Below, in pieces: positions 8,585 through 14,292 of a DNA stretch of 14,292 nucleotides (positions within the stretch are counted from its first letter, which is position 1; the number at the start of each line of letters is the position of its first letter). Source of the DNA: JAOABV01 sp964473505. GTDB taxonomy: Bacteria > Hydrothermota > Tepidihabitantia > Tepidihabitantales > CAIPLT01. The translations under genes and the position numbers were made by a program. The notes beneath the pieces were generated by a model. It did not search any database and was not told the origin of the DNA. It saw only the letters and a program-made list of their open reading frames with translations. The DNA is taken from positions 1 to 14,292 of the forward strand of contig CAYYPG010000052.1 of the NCBI GenBank assembly GCA_964473505.1, read 5' to 3'.

Positions 8585-9643
8585 ATGAACTTGACAAGTC
8601 GAGCAGAAAGATATCTCAAACAAATAAAAAAACTACTAAAAGCACCAATTACTTTAATGGAAGTTTGTGGTACTCACACCCATGCTATTTCAGCTTCCGG
8701 AATTCGACACAGTGTTCCACCACATTTAAAATTATTGTCAGGACCAGGTTGTCCCGTTTGTGTAACTGACCAGAAAGATATTGACTGGGTAATTGAATTA
8801 TCGCGTACCCATCAAGTGATTATTGCCACCTTTGGTGACTTACTGCGTGTACCAGGAACGAAAAGTTCTTTAGCCCAGGAAAAAAGTAAAGGTGCTGACA
8901 TTCGCATTGTATATTCTGCTTTAGATGCACTAAAATTTACATCCAATTCAGATAAACCAGTGGTTTTTATTGGTGTTGGATTCGAAACCACCGCACCAAC
9001 TATTGCGGCCACAATCCTAAAGGCTCAAAAAGAAAATATTAGAAATTTCTATGTCCTTCCACTTTTTAAACTAATTCCACCAGCATTAAGAATAATTGCA
9101 CAACATCCTAAAGTTAATATTGACGGTTTTATATTACCTGGGCATGTTTCTACGATTATTGGTCAAAAGCCATATGAATTTTTAGTCAAAGATTTTCGCA
9201 TACCTTGTGCCATAACTGGTTTTGAACCTTTAGATATTTTGGAGGGTATCCATCTCCTGCTCAAACAAATTGAGTTACAGCAGCCAGAAGTTGCAATTCA
9301 ATACAAAAGAAGTGTAAAAAAATCGGGTAACTTAACTGCCCAATCAATAATAAATCAGGTCTTTGAAAAAACTGATGCGAGTTGGCGAGGTATCGGTAAA
9401 ATTAAAGATTCCGGCTTAAAATTTAAGCCTAAATATAGTGAATTTGATGTTCGTAATTACTTTAATATTAAAGTTGCCAAACCAAAATTATCTGATTGTC
9501 GGTGTGGTGAGATACTTATGGGACTAATTACTCCGACACAATGCCCTTTGTTTGCGAAATCTTGTCGTCCTGAAAATCCTTTTGGCCCTTGCATGGTCTC
9601 CTCAGAAGGAGCATGTTCAGCGTATTATAAATATGGAAGGTAA
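8585..9643 (+). CDS. hypD: [NiFe]-hydrogenase maturation protein HypD
   Basis: 352 residues, the normal family length. HypD works with HypC as the scaffold on which the Fe(CN)2CO unit of [NiFe]-hydrogenase is assembled in the cytoplasm, receiving cyanide made by HypE/HypF. The signature motifs are present: MEVCGTHTH (Cys28), GPGCPVCVT (Cys56 and Cys59), FGDLLRVPGT, GVGFETTAPT, LPGHVSTIIG, ITGFEPLDIL and WRGIG. The C-terminal cysteine-rich segment (Cys305, 307, 320, 327, 336 and 344) contains the ligands expected for the [4Fe-4S] cluster. It is first in a two-gene unit with hypE, overlapping it by 11 nt. hypC, hypA, hypB, hypF and hydrogenase structural genes are not in the window, so they must be elsewhere if the pathway is complete. 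Identification is very secure. Confidence 0.97.
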   Translation: MNLTSRAERYLKQIKKLLKAPITLMEVCGTHTHAISASGIRHSVPPHLKLLSGPGCPVCVTDQKDIDWVIELSRTHQVIIATFGDLLRVPGTKSSLAQEKSKGADIRIVYSALDALKFTSNSDKPVVFIGVGFETTAPTIAATILKAQKENIRNFYVLPLFKLIPPALRIIAQHPKVNIDGFILPGHVSTIIGQKPYEFLVKDFRIPCAITGFEPLDILEGIHLLLKQIELQQPEVAIQYKRSVKKSGNLTAQSIINQVFEKTDASWRGIGKIKDSGLKFKPKYSEFDVRNYFNIKVAKPKLSDCRCGEILMGLITPTQCPLFAKSCRPENPFGPCMVSSEGACSAYYKYGR

Positions 9644-10700
9644 TTCAAAAGTCAAAAGTCAAAAACCAAAATTTGACTCTCATCTTACACTTGATTATGG
9701 TTCTGGTGGTCGCAAGATGCATCGTTTAATCAAAGAGTTATTCTATACCTATTTCCAAAATCCTATTCTCGCTAAATTTGAAGACTCGGCAGAACTTAAT
9801 CTTCATAATAATCAACCCGATTTTTGTCTCACTATTGATTCCTATGTTGTTCAACCGTTGTTTTTCCCTGGTGGTGATATTGGCAAGTTATCGATTTGTG
9901 GTACTGTAAATGATTTAGCAGTTAAAGGCGCTAAACCGCTCTATATTGCAATCTCATTTGTCCTCCAAGAAGGAATAAGCATAAAAACATTAGAAAAAAT
10001 TTGTCTTTCAATTGCTAAAACTGCTAAAGCTGTTAATGTTCCAATAGTTACCGGCGATACCAAAGTAATTGAAAAGAGAAATCCACACGAAGAAATTATC
10101 ATCACCACTTGTGGTGTTGGTAGAATCTTGAAACATTTTCAGCAACCAACTTTAAGTGCTAAAAACATAAAAAAAGGTGATAAAATTCTTATCAATGGTC
10201 CCATCGGTGTCCATGAAGCATCAATTATTTTAGCCCGGGGCGATTACGACTTTAAAGCTAAGGTCGAAAGTGATTGTGCTCCTCTGTATTCATTGATTGA
10301 GACTTTAGCCGATAATAAATGTAAAATCAAAATGATGCGTGACCCAACGCGTGGTGGTTTAGCCACAACCTTAAATGAAATTGCTGATACCGGCCAATTA
10401 GGTATTATTATTGATGAAGAATCAATTCCGATACAGCCATCAGTCCGAGGTATATGCGATTTGCTTGGTTTTGACCCATTATATTTAGCCAATGAGGGGA
10501 AAGTAGTTATCGTTGCAGATGCTCAAGATGGTCAAAAAATTCTAAAAATAATGAAGAAACATCACCTGGGTAAAAATAGTGCTATTATTGGTGAAGTTGT
10601 TGACCGAAAATATGGCATAGGGGTTTGGTTAAAAACGAAAATTGGCAGTCAAAGACCGGTCATACAATTAGAAGGTCATCAAATTCCTCGTATCTGCTAA
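9633..10700 (+). CDS. hypE: [NiFe]-hydrogenase maturation protein HypE (carbamoyl dehydratase)
   Basis: 355 residues from the ATG at 9633, which overlaps the end of hypD (stop 9641-9643) and suggests translational coupling. HypE takes a carbamoyl group from HypF on its C-terminal cysteine and dehydrates it with ATP to a thiocyanate, the source of the iron cyanide ligands. Visible AIR-synthase/PurM-like motifs are YGSGGRKMH, FEDSAELN, TIDSYVV, GTVNDLAVKGA, TGDTKV, MRDPTRGGLATTLNEIA and LYLANEGK. The protein ends exactly in PRIC, with the acceptor Cys355. The open frame extends upstream to 9552 inside hypD, but those codons read hypD out of frame and are unlike HypE, so 9633 is preferred. Residues 2-18 are a Lys/Ser-rich extension partly encoded by a heptamer repeat (9645-9665). 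No Shine-Dalgarno site lies at normal distance; AAGGAG at 9606-9611 is 21 nt away. Confidence 0.96.
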   Translation: MEGNSKVKSQKPKFDSHLTLDYGSGGRKMHRLIKELFYTYFQNPILAKFEDSAELNLHNNQPDFCLTIDSYVVQPLFFPGGDIGKLSICGTVNDLAVKGAKPLYIAISFVLQEGISIKTLEKICLSIAKTAKAVNVPIVTGDTKVIEKRNPHEEIIITTCGVGRILKHFQQPTLSAKNIKKGDKILINGPIGVHEASIILARGDYDFKAKVESDCAPLYSLIETLADNKCKIKMMRDPTRGGLATTLNEIADTGQLGIIIDEESIPIQPSVRGICDLLGFDPLYLANEGKVVIVADAQDGQKILKIMKKHHLGKNSAIIGEVVDRKYGIGVWLKTKIGSQRPVIQLEGHQIPRIC

Positions 10701-10770
10701 ACTCAAGGAGATTATACGATTCAATCAATTTTTAATATAATTTCATTAAGGCTTCTCACAATATAGAATA

Positions 10771-10819
10771 ATTGGCTTTTAAAATATGATTCTGAAAAGT
10801 AAAAGGTATTTGGGCCAAT
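10771..10819. repeat. Weak inverted repeat between convergent hypE and lnt
   Basis: ATTGGC (10771-10776) and GCCAAT (10814-10819) are complementary arms around a 37-nt AT-rich loop in the 141-nt gap where hypE and lnt converge. No U-tract follows either arm, so it is not a canonical terminator. The position is where a bidirectional terminator would be expected, but the stem is short and could be chance. Confidence 0.25.
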
Positions 10820-10841
10820 CTCAATTATAGAAGTGATTAAC

Positions 10842-12377
10842 TCATCTTCGGCTCTTCTTAAATGGTTTTATAATTATTGCCAATGATAATACAATTAAAG
10901 CAAAATAGATAAAAATATCTCCATGCCTTCGGTAAAAGGTTGATTTAAGTGCATTCTTAACATCGGCAAAAATTATATCTTGAACAAACAATTTTGATTT
11001 ATGAGTAATCCTGGCAAAAGGGTCTGTTACTAATGAAATACCATTATTAGCACATCGTACTAATGGTACACCATTTTCTACTGAACGTAAGATAGCTAAT
11101 TCACAATGTTGATAAGGTCCTGGGGTCTTGCCAAACCAGCCATCGTTAGTGATATTTATCAACATATTAGCATTGCGTCTCGTGAATTCTCGAGTTAAAT
11201 CCGGAAAGATTGATTCAAAGCAGATAAGACATGCAAAGTTTCGAATTTTAAGTTGGGTGGTTGAGATTTGAAATATTGTGTATTCTTTTCCCGGCGTACA
11301 ATCTCCCATATCACCGGTCTCAATTTTTCGTAGCCATTTTATTTTATCTACATACGGAATTCTTTCTGAAAAGGGTACTAAATGAATTTTACGATAGATT
11401 TGGGAAAAGAATGGTGCTGGAATTTTAAGCAACGAATCGCCGGGAACAATAAATATAGTGCTATCGGCTTTTTGAAAATCAAAAAGTACTGCTCCATTAT
11501 AATAAACCGGACTTGTCGGCTCGTACAATGGCGTACCGGTAAAGAGATAAACCTGATTCGTGTCAACAATTGCCTGAAGTTTATTTCTTAATTGTTCGTC
11601 ACGAGTAATATCAACTAAGGTTGCGGTTTCTGGCAAGATGATTAAATCCGGTTTTTGCATTGATGCTTGTCTGATTAAATTGACCATTTCATTTATTAAC
11701 CGCTGACGACTTTCATTATCGCCTTTTTCATTGGGTGCAACATTCGGTTGAACGATAGCAACTCTGAGATCAGATTTTAGTTTAGTGGTATTAACTCGAA
11801 TCAATCCATAACTTATTGGTAAAATGAACGATATTAGTAAAAGCACAAGATAAGTTAGTTTATGTTTTTTTTGAAGTATCCAGAAAATTACGAGATTAAT
11901 CCAGACAACCCAAGCCGAAAGACCATAAATGCCAATGACCGATGTCATTTGGACTATAGGGAGATATGATGTTTGGGTATATCCTAAAAATCCCCATGGA
12001 AAGCCAATTTCTGATTTCGTCCGAATAAATTCTAATATCGCCCAGACTAATGGTGCCAACGCCAAACCTAAAAATTTGGTTATTATTGAAAAGACCGCGG
12101 TATATAAACCTAAATAAATAAAAAGTATTGTTACTCCCAAATAGAGTAGAATTTTAGTCATCGGTTCAACTGGTACAATTAGAAAATATAACCACCAGAG
12201 ATGAAAAAGTGCCAAGGTAAATCCAAAAATAAGTCCATACCAGAATACTTTTTTATAAGGATAGCGATATATTAACAGCAGCAACGGAATCAAAGTAAAG
12301 TAGGAAAGAAATCTAACTCCAAAAGGTGCAAAAGCAAAACTCAATACAAACGACGCAATGATTAAGGCGACGACCAT
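10842..12377 (-). CDS. lnt: Apolipoprotein N-acyltransferase
   Basis: 511 residues, the usual length for Lnt. It transfers an acyl chain from a phospholipid to the N-terminal cysteine of lipoproteins at the outer face of the inner membrane, the last step of lipoprotein maturation. The N-terminal part (about 1-195) holds several membrane segments and the FPWGFLGYTQ block (126-135). The nitrilase-like domain spans about 203-470, and a final membrane helix lies at about 487-505. The catalytic triad is visible as Glu250 (LPETA), Lys330 (YRKIHLVPFSE) and Cys386 (CLICFES), with the INITNDGWFG motif at 407-416. It lies 48 nt after the Gfo/Idh gene on the same strand and is probably co-transcribed with it. 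No good Shine-Dalgarno site is seen. Its presence implies a diderm-style lipoprotein system. Confidence 0.95.
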   Translation of the reverse strand: MVVALIIASFVLSFAFAPFGVRFLSYFTLIPLLLLIYRYPYKKVFWYGLIFGFTLALFHLWWLYFLIVPVEPMTKILLYLGVTILFIYLGLYTAVFSIITKFLGLALAPLVWAILEFIRTKSEIGFPWGFLGYTQTSYLPIVQMTSVIGIYGLSAWVVWINLVIFWILQKKHKLTYLVLLLISFILPISYGLIRVNTTKLKSDLRVAIVQPNVAPNEKGDNESRQRLINEMVNLIRQASMQKPDLIILPETATLVDITRDEQLRNKLQAIVDTNQVYLFTGTPLYEPTSPVYYNGAVLFDFQKADSTIFIVPGDSLLKIPAPFFSQIYRKIHLVPFSERIPYVDKIKWLRKIETGDMGDCTPGKEYTIFQISTTQLKIRNFACLICFESIFPDLTREFTRRNANMLINITNDGWFGKTPGPYQHCELAILRSVENGVPLVRCANNGISLVTDPFARITHKSKLFVQDIIFADVKNALKSTFYRRHGDIFIYFALIVLSLAIIIKPFKKSRR

Positions 12378-12425
12378 TTTAGCTGTCTGTTACAATCCTA
12401 AGTTATGGAATTTAGTAATGAGCGA

Positions 12426-13454
12426 TTATTTTTTATTATCTAATTTAATTATAATTTCTTTCTGTGTGGCATATGATTTGTAAAACGCATCGGTAATTTG
12501 ATTTATTATTAAGCCATCGTTACCCGTAATTGTTGGTTTTGTTTTCTTTAAGACACTATCGATAAATAGATCAACCAGTAATTGATAAGCAATTTTAACA
12601 TAATCTTTTTGTCCCGAAATATTAGTTGGAGTGACATTAACTAAATGACCATGCATTTCACGGTGAATTTGTACTGGATTAAGTAACGCGGCGCCTTTAT
12701 TGCCAAATAGATTGAAATATGTAAAATCTTTATCTTGAAGCATACTAAATCCAACTTCAATGGTCAGAATTTGTTTTTCAAACCGTAATAGAGCGAAAGC
12801 GCTATCTTCAACTTGATTGGTTTGACTTCGCTTATACCCTGTACCGACAATTGAGATTGGTTTGTCTTGAGCAAGTAAATACAGTGCGATATCTAAAATT
12901 TGGCTTCCCAAAGAGAGAAAAGCGCCACCGCCAGCGCGTAACCGTTCACCCCACCACCCAGAAAACGACCATTCTGTTCGTCCTCTAAGCCAGCCGGCTT
13001 TACTATAATATATCGAACCAAGTTCGCCACCATCAAGGAAATTTTTGATTAACTGGACATCAGCGCGTAAACGGTGAGGTAATGCAGGCATCAGAATACG
13101 CTTTTTTTTCTGTGCCATTCGCACCATTGTTTTGGCTTCATTTGCATTTAATGCCATTGGAATCTCGACTAAAACATCTTTATCATATTCTAATGCGCCT
13201 ATGGTCATCGGTGCATGTAGATAATTGGGTGTCGCAATAATAACCGCATCAATTTCCGGATTGACAATAAAGTCATTATAAACCTGATAATGATGTTTAA
13301 TATTATATCTTTCCGCCAAATAATTTAACTTTCTGACATCATTGTCGCAAATTGCAACGACCTCAGCAAATTTATTCTTTTTAAGTGTCGGCAAATATAC
13401 TAATTGGGTTTGTGCTCCACAACCGACAATACCGATGCCAATTTTATCTTTCAT
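12426..13454 (-). CDS. Gfo/Idh/MocA-family protein with altered active-site motifs
   Basis: 342 residues, normal family length. The N-terminal Rossmann domain starts with GIVGCGAQ (8-15), followed by Asp37 at the end of the second strand and ATPNYLHAP (74-82), so NAD(P) binding looks intact. The usual EKP motif, whose Lys is the catalytic/cofactor-contacting residue in most members, reads EIP (97-99). The usual GGGxxxDxGxHxxD signature of the C-terminal domain reads GGGAFLSLGSQILD (175-188), so its Asp and His are Ser181 and Gln185. The substrate is unknown; family members act on sugars, inositols, biliverdin and other compounds. The altered residues suggest a divergent or non-catalytic member. 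It lies between purN (66-nt gap) and lnt (48-nt gap) on the same strand and has a good Shine-Dalgarno sequence, as expected for an internal operon gene. Confidence 0.9.
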   Translation of the reverse strand: MKDKIGIGIVGCGAQTQLVYLPTLKKNKFAEVVAICDNDVRKLNYLAERYNIKHHYQVYNDFIVNPEIDAVIIATPNYLHAPMTIGALEYDKDVLVEIPMALNANEAKTMVRMAQKKKRILMPALPHRLRADVQLIKNFLDGGELGSIYYSKAGWLRGRTEWSFSGWWGERLRAGGGAFLSLGSQILDIALYLLAQDKPISIVGTGYKRSQTNQVEDSAFALLRFEKQILTIEVGFSMLQDKDFTYFNLFGNKGAALLNPVQIHREMHGHLVNVTPTNISGQKDYVKIAYQLLVDLFIDSVLKKTKPTITGNDGLIINQITDAFYKSYATQKEIIIKLDNKK

Positions 13455-13456
13455 AT

Positions 13457-13465
13457 CCCTTCCTT
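13457..13465 (-). promoter_or_regulatory. Shine-Dalgarno site of the Gfo/Idh gene
   Basis: Read on the minus strand, AAGGAAGGG lies 2 nt before the ATG, with its AAGGA core 6 nt away. It is the clearest ribosome binding site in the window and fixes the start at 13454. It contrasts with the SD-less starts of the genes that directly follow promoters. Confidence 0.65.
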
Positions 13466-13488
13466 ATTATGTAAAGCTGTATTTTTTT

Positions 13489-13524
13489 ATGACTCTTTTG
13501 TATAAACCAACTCAGTTGAGTCAT
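13489..13524. repeat. Inverted repeat overlapping the purN stop codon
   Basis: ATGACTC (13489-13495) pairs perfectly with GAGTCAT (13518-13524) across 22 nt, and a smaller ACTCA/TGAGT hairpin lies inside. On the plus strand the stem is followed by seven T (13524-13530), resembling a terminator for antisense transcription. On the minus strand, where purN is read, it is followed by A residues, so it should not terminate the purN transcript. It includes the TGA stop of purN. Confidence 0.35.
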
Positions 13525-14141
13525 TTTTTTATCTTTACTCGATTGCCAACGATCGCTAATCGATTTTCGGCAAAAAGTTTAATGGCTTCAGGATATGCAA
13601 TATGTTCTTGTTGCAAGACTCGTTCGGCTAAAGTATGTACAGTATCATCATCTTCCACTGGTACAACTTTTTGCACAATTATTGGTCCACCATCAACATC
13701 TTCGGTCACAAAATGGACCGTGCATCCAGAAAATTTAGCACCGGAATCTAACACTGCTTTATGAACATGCTCGCCGTATAAGCCTTTTGCCGTGGGTAAT
13801 AGTGCTGGATGAATATTCATTATTCTCATCTTATAATGATTAACAAAAAATGGCGTTAAAACTCGCATGAACCCTGCCAAACAAACTAAATCAACTTCTC
13901 GATTTTCTAATTCTTTAATCAATGCCCTTTCAAAAAGTTCGCGTGAAGGATACGCTTTGTGATCAATAAAGATTGCGGCGATATTATGTTTTTTTGCCCG
14001 TTCTAAAGCATATGCGTCTTTTTTATTACTTATTACAACCCTAATTTCTGCTGGAATCTCTCTTCGTTCTATTGCATCAATAATCGCTTGTAAGTTCGTA
14101 CCTGAACCCGAGACCAAGACACCAAGTTTAATTAACGCCAT
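13521..14141 (-). CDS. purN: Phosphoribosylglycinamide formyltransferase (GART)
   Basis: 206 residues, typical of the family. It transfers a formyl group from 10-formyltetrahydrofolate to GAR, the third step of purine synthesis, in the cytoplasm. The GAR phosphate-binding loop SGSGTNLQAI (11-20) is present. The catalytic residues are visible as Asn109 and His111 (MNIHPALLP) and Asp150 (DVDGGPI). Between His111 and Asp150 there are 38 residues, three more than in the E. coli enzyme. The extra length falls in the GLYGEHVH loop, a variant common in other bacteria. It is probably the first gene of a minus-strand unit that continues into the Gfo/Idh gene and lnt. No other pur gene lies nearby. Confidence 0.96.
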   Translation of the reverse strand: MALIKLGVLVSGSGTNLQAIIDAIERREIPAEIRVVISNKKDAYALERAKKHNIAAIFIDHKAYPSRELFERALIKELENREVDLVCLAGFMRVLTPFFVNHYKMRIMNIHPALLPTAKGLYGEHVHKAVLDSGAKFSGCTVHFVTEDVDGGPIIVQKVVPVEDDDTVHTLAERVLQQEHIAYPEAIKLFAENRLAIVGNRVKIKK

Positions 14142-14146
14142 AATTA

Positions 14147-14174
14147 ATCATAAATAATTTATTTTATTTGTCAA
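14147..14174 (-). promoter_or_regulatory. purN promoter, -10 box 5 nt from ATG
   Basis: Read on the minus strand, a perfect TTGACA (14174-14169), a 16-nt spacer and TATGAT (14152-14147) are followed after 5 nt by the purN ATG. The predicted transcription start falls on or next to the start codon, and no Shine-Dalgarno sequence is present, so a leaderless transcript is expected. Confidence 0.75.
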
Positions 14175-14185
14175 TCAGGTATAAT

Positions 14186-14292
14186 GAGCGTCTGCAAAAA
14201 TCAAAGTGCCTCAAAACCTATCAAGCTATGTTCTCTTGAGCGTTCTGAAAAAGTCAAGGTGCCTCGAAAGCCGTATCAAGCTATGTTATCTT
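14186..14292. repeat. Imperfect 52-55 bp tandem repeat at right window edge
   Basis: Two units begin with GAGCG, at 14186 (52 nt) and 14238 (55 nt). They align over their whole length with a few substitutions and small indels. Shared blocks are TGCCTC and TATCAAGCTATGTT. The second unit ends at the window edge, so the array probably continues. Within each unit there is a fainter half-repeat (A-run, then TCAA(A/G)GTGCC or TATCAAGCTATG). It lies upstream of purN. Nothing indicates a CRISPR array, because the units are contiguous without unique spacers. Confidence 0.7.

Noticed and set aside
9552..9632. Upstream extension of hypE inside hypD
   Set aside because: These codons are hypD read in another frame and would add 27 residues not expected in HypE; the ATG at 9633 gives a normal overlap and length.
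10701..10735. Small gene after hypE behind an AAGGAG motif
   Set aside because: No ATG, GTG or TTG start lies at a suitable distance and the frames close quickly.
10701..10841. Rho-independent terminator between convergent hypE and lnt
   Set aside because: Only a 6-bp stem with a 37-nt loop and no U-tract could be found.
13342..13764. 140-codon open frame on the plus strand across purN and the Gfo/Idh gene
   Set aside because: It is antisense to two well-identified genes, has no recognisable domain or promoter, and spans the gap between them; it is a shadow frame.
14184..14292. Open frame from an ATG at 14184 to the right edge (36 codons, plus strand)
   Set aside because: It consists of the tandem repeat, whose unit length is not a multiple of three, so the two units would be read in different frames. 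It has no Shine-Dalgarno site, and the TATAAT overlapping the ATG has no correctly spaced -35.

Overview
The window is a compact, AT-rich bacterial chromosomal segment with seven complete protein genes, no RNA genes, no mobile element and no CRISPR array. Four features suggest a diderm of the FCB-like or candidate-phylum kind: a type IX secretion-like C-terminal sorting tail, an apolipoprotein N-acyltransferase, a DUF4175-like coiled-coil membrane protein, and low GC. The overall style resembles thermal-sediment candidate phyla such as WOR-3/Stahlbacteria. That placement is inference, because no phylogenetic marker is present.

Layout, left half (+ strand). A short 26-bp-period tandem repeat lies at the left edge. 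A consensus sigma-70-type promoter then drives a 1348-residue secreted protein: signal peptide, two CARDB plus choice-of-anchor-J modules, a fibronectin-III-like domain, six kelch-like blades and a sorting tail. Next comes a two-gene unit made of a 1078-residue DUF4175-like membrane/coiled-coil protein and an exported TPR protein. A separate promoter starts hypD-hypE, which build the Fe(CN)2CO part of [NiFe]-hydrogenases. The two genes overlap by 11 nt, and all their signature cysteines are present.

Layout, right half (- strand). The likely order of transcription is purN (purine synthesis), then a Gfo/Idh/MocA-type oxidoreductase with altered active-site motifs, then lnt (lipoprotein maturation). 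lnt converges with hypE. A 52-55 bp imperfect tandem repeat upstream of purN runs off the right edge.

The most notable pattern is that every gene that looks first in its transcription unit (1348-aa protein, DUF4175-like gene, hypD, purN) has its -10 hexamer only 5-9 nt upstream of the ATG, with no usable Shine-Dalgarno site. This predicts leaderless mRNAs. By contrast, the internal Gfo/Idh gene has a clear Shine-Dalgarno sequence. The second notable point is the loss of the catalytic Lys and other signature residues in the Gfo/Idh protein. I did not find a convincing new multi-gene defence or mobile system here.
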